Shown: piece after piece, positions 53,116 through 61,419 of the stretch
Layout of the letters: each line of letters begins with the position of its first letter
Position numbering within the stretch: position 1 is the first letter of the stretch
Origin: Ascidiaceihabitans sp023955215
GTDB lineage: Bacteria; Pseudomonadota; Alphaproteobacteria; Rhodobacterales; Rhodobacteraceae
Assembly: GCA_943788345.1 (NCBI GenBank)
Contig: CALSPX010000009.1
Location: 135,752 to 199,751 of the forward strand
Direction of reading: 5' to 3'
DNA: 64,000 bases
Made by a program: the position numbers and the translations under genes
Notes under the pieces: generated by a model
Database searches by the model: none
Told to the model about the DNA's origin: nothing
What the model saw: only the letters and a program-made list of their open reading frames with translations

Positions 53116-54030
53116 ATGCCTTTGGAAATGAACAATGAAGTTTTCATCACCTGCGCGGTCACTGGATCAGGCGGAACCCAAGATCGCAGCCCGCATGTGC
53201 CGCGTTCACCCAAGGAAATCGCCGACAGTGCGATTGCCGCAGCCAAGGCGGGGGCGGCGGTTGTTCATTGCCACGTGCGCGATCCTGAAACGGGGACACC
53301 ATCACGAGATCTTAAGTATTATCGGGAGGTTACGGACCGTATCCGCGATGCCGATGTTGATGTTGTGCTGAACCTGACGGCGGGTATGGGTGGCGATATG
53401 ATCTTTGGTTCTCCTGAAGCACCATTGCCGCTGAACGCAAGCGGCACTGACATGGTCGGCGCGACAGAACGCGTGGCGCATGTTGCAGAATGCTTGCCAG
53501 AGATCTGTACGCTGGATTGCGGCACAATGAATTTTGCCGAAGCTGATTACGTCATGACAAACACGCCCGGTATGTTGACCGCGATGGGACGCATGATGAC
53601 CGAATTGGGCGTAAAGCCTGAGATCGAGGCCTTTGATACAGGGCACTTATGGTATGCAAAACAACTGGTTAAGGACGGCGTTCTTGAGTCGCCTGCTTTG
53701 GTTCAGCTGTGCATGGGTGTGCCATGGGGCGCACCGGATGATTTGAATACCTTTATGGCGATGGTCAACAATGTGCCTGACGACTGGACGTTTTCGGCCT
53801 TTGGTTTGGGACGCAATCAGATGGCCTATGTTGCGGCATCCGTATTGGCGGGGGGCAACGTGCGCGTTGGTCTGGAGGACAATCTGTGGCTGGGCAAAGG
53901 TGAGTTGGCGCAGAATTGGCAGCTGGTTGAACGGGCCGGAACCATCATCGAAAACATGGGCGCACGGGTGATCGGTGCCCAAGAAGTACGCGATAAATTG
54001 GGGCTGACAAAGCAGGCTCCAAAGGGGTGA
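53116..54030 (+). CDS. BKACE-family enzyme, probable 3-dehydrocarnitine cleavage enzyme
   Basis: 304-residue zinc enzyme of the beta-keto acid cleavage (Kce/DUF849) family. Zinc motif HCHVRDPETG (H51, H53), and GLEDNLWLGKGELA near the end supplies a conserved Glu. The family condenses a beta-keto acid with acetyl-CoA to give acetoacetate and a new acyl-CoA. Beside a carnitine dehydrogenase-thioesterase fusion, the natural reading is 3-dehydrocarnitine plus acetyl-CoA to betainyl-CoA plus acetoacetate. Start ATG 53116 follows a GGGAGA. Stop overlaps the lipocalin GTG. Confidence 0.88.
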   Translation: MPLEMNNEVFITCAVTGSGGTQDRSPHVPRSPKEIADSAIAAAKAGAAVVHCHVRDPETGTPSRDLKYYREVTDRIRDADVDVVLNLTAGMGGDMIFGSPEAPLPLNASGTDMVGATERVAHVAECLPEICTLDCGTMNFAEADYVMTNTPGMLTAMGRMMTELGVKPEIEAFDTGHLWYAKQLVKDGVLESPALVQLCMGVPWGAPDDLNTFMAMVNNVPDDWTFSAFGLGRNQMAYVAASVLAGGNVRVGLEDNLWLGKGELAQNWQLVERAGTIIENMGARVIGAQEVRDKLGLTKQAPKG

Positions 54031-54560
54031 AAATCGACGTCGGTATAACGTCGGTATTGCGTCGGTATTTGGTAGGTGCGCTGTTGGTGGGCGGATTGGT
54101 GGCTTGTGCGCCGGTTCCAACCGTCCCACCCGCGCCATCTGACATAACGTTTCGCAATCCGTCTGCCAATATCGGCGCGACCACACGATTTGATCCCGTG
54201 CGCTTTGCTGGCGATTGGCATGTCGTCGCGCGTTTCGTTGAAACGGGCGAAACAGCGGCGCATGATGTGATCGCTGTGACCTATCAACAGGGCAAAGACC
54301 GCATTGTTGTCGTCGCAAGTGAAGGTGCCCAAACCTATGCATACGATGGTACCGCAGTTTTACGCCCCAAACAGGGTGATCCCTTGATAATCATGTGGGT
54401 GGACGAAGGGTTCCGCACCGCGGTTTTGGGAACCCCATCAGGCCGCGTCGGCTACATCTTGGATCGTAAACCAAATCCAAGGAAAGACCGCCTAAAAGCG
54501 GCAACAGAGATTTTGAAATTCTACGGTTGGGATACCCGCCGACTAAAAAGGACAAAGTGA
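54027..54560 (+). CDS. Lipocalin-family lipoprotein in the carnitine operon
   Basis: 177 residues. Signal with lipobox LVAC (residues about 24-27), then a beta-barrel pattern FDPVRFAGDWHVVARF and VLGTPSGRVGYILDRKPNP, typical of bacterial lipocalins (Blc-like), anchored in the outer membrane. It binds a small ligand; a carnitine or lipid ligand is only a guess. GTG 54027 overlaps the BKACE TGA; a TTG at 54057 is an alternative start. Three 11-bp direct repeats sit in its first codons. Confidence 0.82.
   Translation: MKIDVGITSVLRRYLVGALLVGGLVACAPVPTVPPAPSDITFRNPSANIGATTRFDPVRFAGDWHVVARFVETGETAAHDVIAVTYQQGKDRIVVVASEGAQTYAYDGTAVLRPKQGDPLIIMWVDEGFRTAVLGTPSGRVGYILDRKPNPRKDRLKAATEILKFYGWDTRRLKRTK
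54038..54070 (+). repeat. Three tandem 11-bp repeats at the lipocalin start
   Basis: CGTCGGTATAA, CGTCGGTATTG, CGTCGGTATTT lie back to back. The unit is not a multiple of three, so it is read in three frames of the coding sequence; it may be a protein-binding or slippage site. Confidence 0.6.
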
Positions 54561-56035
54561 TGACAAAGACAGCAGCAATCATTGGTGGTGGTGTAATTGG
54601 TGGCGGTTGGGCCGCGCGGTTCTTGTTGAACGGTTGGGACGTGCGTGTGTTTGATCCCGATCCCAATGCAGAGCGTAATTTTGAAGAAGTGTTGGGCAAT
54701 GCGCGCCGTTCTATGCCGGGGCTGGTCGATGTGGCGCTGCCTGATGCAGGTAATCTGTCGTTCCACCGTACGATGGCGGAAGTTGTCGAAGGTGCAACGT
54801 GGATCCAAGAAAGCGTGCCAGAGCGGTTGGAAATCAAACTGAAGGTGTTTCAGACTTTGCAGAAGCATTGCGCTGAGGATGCGGTGATTGCATCATCGAC
54901 TTCTGGCTTTAAACCCAGCGAATTGCAGGAAGGCGCAATTCGCCCTGAACAAATCATGGTCGCCCACCCCTTTAACCCCGTTTACCTGATGCCGCTTATT
55001 GAGTTGGTCCCAAGCGAGGTCACCAATCCTGCGTTGGTTGAGAAGGCCAAAGAGGTGATCACCTCAGTTGGGATGTTCCCACTGCATGTGCGCAAAGAAA
55101 TCGACGCCCATATCGCGGACCGCTTTTTGGAAGCCGTGTGGCGCGAAGCCTTGTGGTTGGTCAAAGACGGCGTTGCCACGACAGAAGAAATTGACAACGC
55201 AATCCGCTATGGCTTTGGCATTCGCTGGGGTCAGATGGGTCTGTTCGACACATATCGCACCGCTGGCGGCGAAGCGGGTATGCGCCACTTTATGGCGCAG
55301 TTTGGTCCGGCGCTGAAATGGCCATGGACCAAATTGATGGATGTGCCGGAGTTTACGGATGAATTGGTTGAACTGATCGCCGGTCAATCTGATGAACAGT
55401 CGGGTCACATGTCGATTTCAGATATGCTGCGGATTCGTGACAACAATCTGGTTGCGATGATCCGTGCACTCAAGGGCCAAGATTTTGGCGCTGGTGCATT
55501 GATGAACAACCACGAGGCCGGATTGCGCAAGGGCACGATCCTGTCGGCGCGCATGGATGAACTTGAGGATGTGTCCCAACCCATCATGACCGTGCGCCGC
55601 GCGGTGCCTTTGGATTGGACCGATTACAACGGCCATATGAATGAGGCGAAGTATCTGCAAGCCTTTGGTGATGCCACGGACCGTTTCATGGAAATGGTAG
55701 GATGTGATGCGCAGTACATCGCGACTGGTGGCAGTTACTTTACCGCCGAAACCCATATCCGCCACGTGGATGAAGCCCTTGCAGGCGCATTGATCGAAGT
55801 GCGCACCCAAGTGTTGATGGGTGCGGGCAAAAAGATGCACCTGTGGCATGAGATGTATGAGGGTGATCGACTGTTGGCGACTGGCGAACATTTCTTGCTG
55901 CACGTCAGCTTGGAAACCCGCCGTCCCTCTGACCCAAGTGACGCAATTGTTGCGGCCGTTGAACGTGTTGCGGCAGCGCATGGCGCACTTGGAACACCTG
56001 AAGGCGCTCGGCGCGCTGTTGGTCAACGTCCGTGA
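54560..56035 (+). CDS. Carnitine 3-dehydrogenase fused to a betainyl-CoA thioesterase domain
   Basis: 491 residues. N-terminal 3-hydroxyacyl-CoA-dehydrogenase-like domain (IIGGGVIGGGWAARF; MVAHPFNPVYLMPLIELVP with catalytic His) oxidises L-carnitine with NAD to 3-dehydrocarnitine. A C-terminal hotdog domain (about 345-480; VPLDWTDYNGHMNEAKYL) carries the Asp/Asn-type thioesterase motif and would release betaine from betainyl-CoA. ATG 54560 overlaps the lipocalin stop (TGATG) with AAGGAC upstream. With BKACE it gives the whole carnitine-to-betaine route. Confidence 0.9.
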   Translation: MTKTAAIIGGGVIGGGWAARFLLNGWDVRVFDPDPNAERNFEEVLGNARRSMPGLVDVALPDAGNLSFHRTMAEVVEGATWIQESVPERLEIKLKVFQTLQKHCAEDAVIASSTSGFKPSELQEGAIRPEQIMVAHPFNPVYLMPLIELVPSEVTNPALVEKAKEVITSVGMFPLHVRKEIDAHIADRFLEAVWREALWLVKDGVATTEEIDNAIRYGFGIRWGQMGLFDTYRTAGGEAGMRHFMAQFGPALKWPWTKLMDVPEFTDELVELIAGQSDEQSGHMSISDMLRIRDNNLVAMIRALKGQDFGAGALMNNHEAGLRKGTILSARMDELEDVSQPIMTVRRAVPLDWTDYNGHMNEAKYLQAFGDATDRFMEMVGCDAQYIATGGSYFTAETHIRHVDEALAGALIEVRTQVLMGAGKKMHLWHEMYEGDRLLATGEHFLLHVSLETRRPSDPSDAIVAAVERVAAAHGALGTPEGARRAVGQRP

Positions 56036-56778
56036 AACGCGTCCTTGTCACAGCTGGTGGATCGGGGATTGGTCACGCGATGGCCACGGAGTTCGACGCC
56101 GCAGGTTTTGACGTATGGGTGACGGATGTTGACGAAGCCGCCTTGGCCGCTGTCCCGTCCAATTGGACCGCTGTGCGCTGTGACGCCAGCAATGAGGCCG
56201 AAATGGCCGCGTTGTTTGCGCGTTTGGACGGGTTGGACGTTTTGTGCGCCAATGCTGGGATTGCGGGGCCAACCGCGTTGGTCGAGGACATTGATCTGTC
56301 CGAGTGGCAGCGGTGCGTGAGCGTCAATTTGGAAGGAGCGTTTTTGGCCAGCAAATACGCGGCCCCCATGATGAAGGCCGCAGGATCCGGCGTGATCACA
56401 ATCACGTCCTCAACGGCAGGTATTTATGGATACCCCAACCGCGCGGCCTATTCCGCAGCCAAGTGGGGCATGATTGGATTGATGAAGACACTTGCCATGG
56501 AGCTGGGCCCATTTGGCATCCGTGCCAATGCGATCTGTCCGGGGGCAGTTGAAGGGCCCCGCATGGAAGGTGTGTTGGAACGGGAGGCCGCAGCCAAGGG
56601 CATGACGCGGGATCAGGTGTATGGGGGTTATGCCGTCGGAACCTCGATGCGGGCCTTTGTGACGGCCAAGGACATTGCGGATATGGCTGTGTTTTTGGGG
56701 TCAGACAGTGCGCGCATGGTGTCCGGGCAGGTGATTTCCGTGGATGGGCACACCGAAAACCCAGACCCGAAGGTTTAG
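56032..56778 (+). CDS. Short-chain dehydrogenase/reductase
   Basis: 248 residues, Rossmann fold. Cofactor motif TAGGSGIGHAMA (about 7-18), NAG (about 76), catalytic Ser in ITSSTAG and YSAAK. GTG start overlaps the carnitine dehydrogenase stop (GTGA), so it belongs to the operon. Substrate unknown; an accessory step in carnitine or betaine metabolism is plausible. The NxDG-type C-terminus VISVDGHTENP is usual. Confidence 0.87.
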   Translation: MKRVLVTAGGSGIGHAMATEFDAAGFDVWVTDVDEAALAAVPSNWTAVRCDASNEAEMAALFARLDGLDVLCANAGIAGPTALVEDIDLSEWQRCVSVNLEGAFLASKYAAPMMKAAGSGVITITSSTAGIYGYPNRAAYSAAKWGMIGLMKTLAMELGPFGIRANAICPGAVEGPRMEGVLEREAAAKGMTRDQVYGGYAVGTSMRAFVTAKDIADMAVFLGSDSARMVSGQVISVDGHTENPDPKV

Positions 56779-56787
56779 GGGCGTGGC

Positions 56788-57115
56788 ATGAGGGATCAGC
56801 GGGCAGTTGTAAAAGCGATTGAGTGGCCAACTGTCTTTTTGTGGTTGGTGTGCTGGGGGCTGTGGCTGATTGGGGTGTTCGTGCTGCCAATGGTTTGGAT
56901 GCTGTTGGCTGGTGTTGTTTTGACCTTGGTGATGGTTTTGCAATCCTCCCTTAGTCATGAGGCGCTGCACGGGCATCCGTTTGCATCGCGCCAATGCAGC
57001 AAGTTAAGATAGGTTCAACGAGGGCTACAATTATCGCTCTTATGCGCAGGTGATCGCGCGCTACTTTGTGAAGGCGAAAGATCCAGTGCCGCATCCGCTC
57101 TGGCCTTCTGAGTAA
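56788..57115 (+). pseudogene. Fatty acid desaturase remnant with internal deletion
   Basis: N-terminal 65 residues (ATG 56788, two membrane helices, then LQSSLSHEALHGHPF, the first His box) break off into a short nonsense tail and a stop at 57010-57012. Immediately after, in another frame, FNEGYNYRSYAQVIARYF...KDPVPHPLWPSE (57014-57115) is a typical desaturase C-terminus. The middle, about 200 residues with the other His boxes, is missing. A true deletion, not a simple frameshift. It follows the carnitine operon. Confidence 0.85.
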
Positions 57116-57135
57116 GAAGCCGCCAAAAACAGCCC

Positions 57136-58038
57136 ATGAGTTTATGGATTAGCATTTCGGTCGCAGCGGCAGTGTTTCAAACGCTACGCTTTATGTTGCA
57201 AAAAGTCATGGCCAAGCAGACATTATCTGCGGCCGGCGCGACGTTCGCACGGTTCTTATATTCTGCGCCGATTATTGTGGTTCTGACAACGCTGTACTTG
57301 AACCAAACGGGGCAAGCGTGGCCTGATCTTTCACCACAATTCTGGATGTATGCGGCGACAGGCGGTTTGGCGCAGGTTCTGGCAACGGTCTGTGTGGTGT
57401 TGGTTTTTAAAAGCCGCAACTTTGCTGTGGGGATCACGTTCAAGAAAACCGAGGTGATTTTGGCAGTTCTGGTTGGGATTGTGGTTCTTGGGGATCAGGT
57501 ATCTTGGCAGGGATTGGGCGCGATTTTCTTGGGTTTGATCGGCGTGCTTTTGTTGTCGTCGCCTGCGCAAATCGGGGCGTGGAATTGGCGCATGATGTTC
57601 AACCGTGCTGCGGGTCTTGGTATTCTGTCTGGTGCATTGTTTGCCGTGTCTGCGGTGACGTACCGTGGTGCATCGCTGCAGTTGGATATGGCGGATCATT
57701 GGGGCCGTGCGGGTGTCACGCTTGCAATGGTGACATCGATGCAATTGGCCGGCATGGCGATCTATCTGTTCTTGCGTGAGCGGGGTGAAATATCTGCAGT
57801 TTGGCAGGCACGCCGCGTTGCGGGATGGATCGGCATTTTGTCTATGGCAGGATCGTTCTGTTGGTTCACTGCGTTTACGCTGCAAAATGCGGCCTATGTC
57901 AAAGCGGTGGGTCAGATCGAATTGATCTTTAGCCTGCTGGTGACTGTGCTGTTCTTTAAGGAAAAGATCAGCTTGCGCGAATGGATCGGCGTGGCCGTGT
58001 TGGGTATGTCTGTTTTGGGAATGGTCGTTCTGGCCTGA
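57136..58038 (+). CDS. EamA/DMT-family transporter
   Basis: 300 residues, about ten membrane helices in two repeats; the second half includes GVAVLGMSVLGMVVLA. Substrate unknown. Distinct from the transporter at 5.4 kb in sequence. Its stop touches the stop of the convergent Nudix gene (TGATCA). It follows the desaturase remnant by 20 bp. Confidence 0.83.
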   Translation: MSLWISISVAAAVFQTLRFMLQKVMAKQTLSAAGATFARFLYSAPIIVVLTTLYLNQTGQAWPDLSPQFWMYAATGGLAQVLATVCVVLVFKSRNFAVGITFKKTEVILAVLVGIVVLGDQVSWQGLGAIFLGLIGVLLLSSPAQIGAWNWRMMFNRAAGLGILSGALFAVSAVTYRGASLQLDMADHWGRAGVTLAMVTSMQLAGMAIYLFLRERGEISAVWQARRVAGWIGILSMAGSFCWFTAFTLQNAAYVKAVGQIELIFSLLVTVLFFKEKISLREWIGVAVLGMSVLGMVVLA

Positions 58039-58746
58039 TCAATCGGTTGGCAGATGGCCGCGCAGACGCAAGAACAAGCTTTCTTCATCATTGTTTTTAA
58101 AGAACGGCACACTCGCAGGTGGATTGCGATCCGCGGCGCGTGCCTGAATCTCGCTTAAGACCACTTCGGTGATGAAGGGCATGTCAAAGGATCGCGCATC
58201 ATCCAGCGCAACCCATTGCAGATGCGACAACTCATCTGATGCAGCGGAAAAATCATCAGGGTCTGTCGTCAGTTCATCTGCACCCACCAAGAAGAAGCGT
58301 GCATCGAAACGACGCGTCCGCCCCGGAGGGGTGAGGGCGCGAAAGACAAACTGTAATCCTGCAGCGCTGGGCGTGTGACCTGAGGCTGCAAAGTCTTTCC
58401 AATCTTCCGGCACTGCGCCGGCCCAAGGTTCTTTGTGACCTAGGATTTGCCCCGTCTCTTCAAACAGCTCGCGAATTGCAGCAACGGCCAATGTGTTGGA
58501 CATATCTGTGCTGCTGTCTTCCTTTAGCCGTTCGTGGCAAAGGTCGGGCAGGGCGGTACCTAAGGCGACATCGCGGTCACCTGCATCAACTGCGCCACCC
58601 GGAAAGACGAATTTGTTGGGCATAAACACAGCTTTTGAACCGCGTTGACCCATTAGAATACGAGGGGATGTTGTGCGATCGCGCAGCACAATAACGGTGG
58701 CTGCATTGCGAATTTGGGTTTTGTCAATTTTCACATCGGCGGTCAT
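58039..58746 (-). CDS. Nudix hydrolase
   Basis: 235 residues. Nudix box spread as GGAVDAGD...AAIRELFEETGQILG (about 55-110), with the REXXEEXG core intact and an insert before it, as in the NUDT19/coenzyme-type family. It cleaves a nucleoside diphosphate linked compound; CoA derivatives are plausible but unproved. ATG 58746 is the first start. It converges on the DMT transporter. Confidence 0.85.
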   Translation of the reverse strand: MTADVKIDKTQIRNAATVIVLRDRTTSPRILMGQRGSKAVFMPNKFVFPGGAVDAGDRDVALGTALPDLCHERLKEDSSTDMSNTLAVAAIRELFEETGQILGHKEPWAGAVPEDWKDFAASGHTPSAAGLQFVFRALTPPGRTRRFDARFFLVGADELTTDPDDFSAASDELSHLQWVALDDARSFDMPFITEVVLSEIQARAADRNPPASVPFFKNNDEESLFLRLRGHLPTD

Positions 58747-58782
58747 CGCGTCCCTAACACATACTTGGGGCGCGACGTTGGG

Positions 58783-59184
58783 TTAGCGTTTGTTGCCAAA
58801 CCCGCCCATATAACGCGCCCATTGGAAGCCGATCACGACCCCCTTCAGTCTAGGAAGAAGGTAGAGCGACAGGCCGACACTGCCAACAGCAAAGATTGTG
58901 AACAGTGTAAGCGGCTCCGGGCGGTAGATCAGGAATACCTCATACAACAGCGCGATCATCAGGTGCCCAACGATCAGAATCGTCAAATAGGCAGGCCCGT
59001 CATCGGCACGGTGGTGGTGCAGTTCTTCACGGCATACTGTGCAGGTGTCATTGACCTTTAGGTAGCTTTTCAGCAGCGCACCTTGCCCACAGTTGGGGCA
59101 TTTACGACGCCAGCCGCGTAAAAGCGCAGTGCGTAGGGGACGCTCGATTACTTCGGTCATAGGTTCCACATCTGTGCTGGCCAT
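58783..59184 (-). CDS. DUF983-family membrane protein with zinc-ribbon
   Basis: 133 residues. CPNCGQGALLKSYLKVNDTCTVC (two CxxC pairs, about 35-57) followed by two membrane helices (LTILIVGHLMIALLYEVFL; TLFTIFAVGSVGLSLYLLP). Family of unknown function. ATG 59184 has AAGGAT upstream; the longer frame is not supported. Diverges from the EF-hand gene by about 180 bp. Confidence 0.88.
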   Translation of the reverse strand: MASTDVEPMTEVIERPLRTALLRGWRRKCPNCGQGALLKSYLKVNDTCTVCREELHHHRADDGPAYLTILIVGHLMIALLYEVFLIYRPEPLTLFTIFAVGSVGLSLYLLPRLKGVVIGFQWARYMGGFGNKR

Positions 59185-59363
59185 TGGAATATCCTTTTGT
59201 CTGTCTGTTAGATGCGCCCTCAATGCGAGAAAATAAACGTGACAGGATGTCCTAGTGGCGGGAAGTCGCAAATTATTTGAATTTATTGCGACGGAAACCG
59301 TCTGTGTCCCCGTTTGACTTAGTGAGCCGCCCAAAATGGGGGCACAATAAAAACCGGAGAACT

Positions 59364-59870
59364 ATGATGACACTACGTATGACCGCTTTGCCTAAAGTCG
59401 CTTTGACAATTGCGCTGGTTGCAGTTGGATTTACTGGCGTTGCCCAAGCCCGCGGACATGGTCCAGCCCCGATTGCATTTGCTGATCTGGATGTAGATGG
59501 CGATGGTCAGGTCACTGCCGCTGAAATGGAAGCCCAAGGCGCTGTTCGTTTCGCAAAAATGGATACTGATTCCGACGGATTGATTTCTGCCGAAGAGCTT
59601 GCAGCGTCAGGTCAGGAAAAAGCTGAGAAACGTGCGGCACGCATGATCGAAAAGCTGGACACTGATAAGGACGGTAAGTTGTCAGCTGAAGAGCTGGAAG
59701 CACGCGGTAAAGGCCGTGGTGGTAAAGACCGCGGCGCAAAGATGTTGGAGCGCTTTGATACAGACGAAAACGGTTCTTTGTCTGAAGAAGAGTACAACGC
59801 TGCAGCAGAGAAAATGCAAAAGCGCAAAGGCGGCAAAATGAAAAAAGGTGACAAGAAGCACGGCGAATAA
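59364..59870 (+). CDS. Secreted four-EF-hand protein
   Basis: 168 residues with a signal peptide (cleavage near AQA-29). Four canonical EF-hand loops: D43-E54 (DVDGDGQVTAAE), D67-E78 (DTDSDGLISAEE), D99-E110 (DTDKDGKLSAEE), D132-E143 (DTDENGSLSEEE). A Lys-rich tail ends it. A periplasmic or extracellular Ca-binding protein; a buffer or sensor role is possible. GGAG precedes ATG 59364 or 59367. Followed by a strong hairpin, then sigma, probable anti-sigma and a CpxP-like gene on the same strand. Confidence 0.9.
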   Translation: MMTLRMTALPKVALTIALVAVGFTGVAQARGHGPAPIAFADLDVDGDGQVTAAEMEAQGAVRFAKMDTDSDGLISAEELAASGQEKAEKRAARMIEKLDTDKDGKLSAEELEARGKGRGGKDRGAKMLERFDTDENGSLSEEEYNAAAEKMQKRKGGKMKKGDKKHGE

Positions 59871-59898
59871 TTTCGCGCTTGTTTGAACATCGAAACTG

Positions 59899-59923
59899 GA
59901 CCGCGCTTGTCATAAGCGCGGTC
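59899..59923 (+). terminator. Hairpin between the EF-hand gene and the ECF sigma gene
   Basis: GACCGCGCTT (59899-59908) pairs perfectly with AAGCGCGGTC (59914-59923), loop GTCAT; no T-tract. It may stop or attenuate transcription from the EF-hand gene into the sigma gene, setting a step in expression between them. Confidence 0.5.
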
Positions 59924-59943
59924 TCCCGCTAACGCTGAACTGG

Positions 59944-60534
59944 ATGACAATGCCCTTGGATGCATACACCGATCTGGCCGATGACGCCCTGCTTGCCCAG
60001 TATTCAAAAGGCGATGCAGCTGCGGCACGTGCGCTGACAGCCCGATTGACGCCGCGCGTTTTTGGGCATGCGGTGCGTGTTTTGGGTGATCGGGCTGAAG
60101 CAGAGGATGTGGCCCAAGATGCCATGATGCGTTTGTGGAAGGTCGCACCAGATTGGCGCATGGGCGAAGCAAAGGTCAGCACATGGCTATACCGCGTGAC
60201 CGCGAACCTGTGCACGGATCGATTGCGCCGCAAACGCGGTGTCGGTTTGGATGAAGTGGACGAACCCCATGATCCATCCCCGAGCGTTACGGACCAATTG
60301 CAAACTCGCGAACGTATGGACGCATTGCAGGCTGGGTTGCAGACCTTGCCCGAACGACAAAGACAGGCCGTGATTTTGCGCCATATCGAAGGATTGGCGA
60401 ACCCTGAAATTGCGGAAATACTTGAGATTAGCACCGAGGCAGTCGAAAGTTTGACCGCGCGCGGTAAACGCGCATTGGCGCAGGCCTTGGCACCGGCACG
60501 TGAAAAGTTAGGATATGAAGATGACAGCATCTGA
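59944..60534 (+). CDS. ECF-type RNA polymerase sigma factor
   Basis: 196 residues with the compact sigma70 layout: region 2 (DRAEAEDVAQDAMMRLWKV, VSTWLYRVTANLCTDRLRRK) and region 4 (LQTLPERQRQAVILRHIEGLANPEIAEILEISTEAVESLTARGKRAL). Overlaps the next gene by 20 bases, so it is cotranslated with a probable anti-sigma. Directs RNA polymerase to envelope-related promoters; targets may include the EF-hand gene (inference). Confidence 0.92.
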   Translation: MTMPLDAYTDLADDALLAQYSKGDAAAARALTARLTPRVFGHAVRVLGDRAEAEDVAQDAMMRLWKVAPDWRMGEAKVSTWLYRVTANLCTDRLRRKRGVGLDEVDEPHDPSPSVTDQLQTRERMDALQAGLQTLPERQRQAVILRHIEGLANPEIAEILEISTEAVESLTARGKRALAQALAPAREKLGYEDDSI

Positions 60535-60907
60535 TAAAGACACCGTTGATCTGGATATGAACGCGCTGGATGCCTTGTTTGCGCAGGCCACAAATGACGT
60601 GGGTGCACAGCCCTCCGAGGCCTTCATGACACGGGTGGTCACGGACGCTTTGGCCCAACAACCGATGCCACAGATTGTACAGCCTAGTTTGTGGGCACAA
60701 ATCACGGCGATGGTTGGCGGATGGCAGGGCATGGGCGGATTGGTCGCTGCGACCTGCGCTGGTTTTTGGATTGGGGTCAATCCACCAGAAGGTTTGCCAA
60801 CACAATTTGAAACGTTTCTAGGCAGTGAAACATCGATTTCATTGTTAGAAGACGGTATTGAAGACACAGGAATGTTCGGCTTCGGCTGGGATATGGAAGA
60901 GGGCTAG
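60515..60907 (+). CDS. Probable anti-sigma factor (single membrane helix)
   Basis: 130 residues, no named domain. An N-terminal cytoplasmic part (about 70 residues) would bind the sigma; one membrane segment (GMGGLVAATCAGFWIGV near 72-88) and a short acidic periplasmic tail follow. Start at 60515 (overlap 20 bases with the sigma) or 60521. Identified as anti-sigma by position and topology only. Confidence 0.65.
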   Translation: MKMTASDKDTVDLDMNALDALFAQATNDVGAQPSEAFMTRVVTDALAQQPMPQIVQPSLWAQITAMVGGWQGMGGLVAATCAGFWIGVNPPEGLPTQFETFLGSETSISLLEDGIEDTGMFGFGWDMEEG

Positions 60908-60910
60908 AAC

Positions 60911-61414
60911 ATGGCACAGACAACACAAACCGCCAAACCGGCCCTGCCGCGTGGCTTTAAGATTTTGCTCGGTGTTTCGCTGGCTGTTAATCTGGCGGTG
61001 GCTGGATTGGTGGCGGGTGCATTTGTGCGCAAAGGTCCAGGTGGTCCAATGGGCGGTAATGCGGAGGTGAATTATGCGCGCCCCTATATTCAGGCCTTGC
61101 CCCACGATCAACGGCGTGAAGTGTTCGAAGCTTTGCGCCCTGCCAAACGCGATGGGAACCGCACTGCACGTCGTGCCTATTACGAAAACGTGGCGACGCT
61201 TTTGCGGGCTGATGCATTCGATCGCGCAGCGATTGAGGCGGTGTTGGCGAAACAGTCTGCGTCGACGTTGAATGCCCAAAGTGCGGGTCAAGCGCGGTGG
61301 CTGAACATCATTGAAAAGATGGACGTTGAAGAACGCCGCGCCTATGCCGATGGAATTGAAGAGGCGTTAAAACGTGGACCAAAGCGCAAGCCAAAACAAA
61401 AGCAATCTAACTGA
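60911..61414 (+). CDS. Membrane-anchored CpxP/heavy-metal-sensor-like protein
   Basis: 167 residues. One N-terminal membrane helix (about 18-38), then a helical periplasmic domain with LPHDQRREVFEALRPAKRDG and AVLAKQSASTLNAQ, matching the 'periplasmic heavy metal sensor' (CpxP/ZraP-like) family. No Cys or His cluster for metal. Located two bases after the anti-sigma gene, it is likely the sensory partner of the sigma system. Ends with basic tail. Confidence 0.8.
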   Translation: MAQTTQTAKPALPRGFKILLGVSLAVNLAVAGLVAGAFVRKGPGGPMGGNAEVNYARPYIQALPHDQRREVFEALRPAKRDGNRTARRAYYENVATLLRADAFDRAAIEAVLAKQSASTLNAQSAGQARWLNIIEKMDVEERRAYADGIEEALKRGPKRKPKQKQSN

Positions 61415-61419
61415 TTATA

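Noticed and set aside
53647..54342. Minus-strand frame of 231 codons across BKACE and lipocalin genes
   Set aside because: Opposite strand of two well-supported genes; His/Arg-rich composition typical of antisense frames.
55418..56026. Minus-strand frame of 202 codons in the carnitine dehydrogenase gene
   Set aside because: Mirrors a conserved coding sequence; no start signal.
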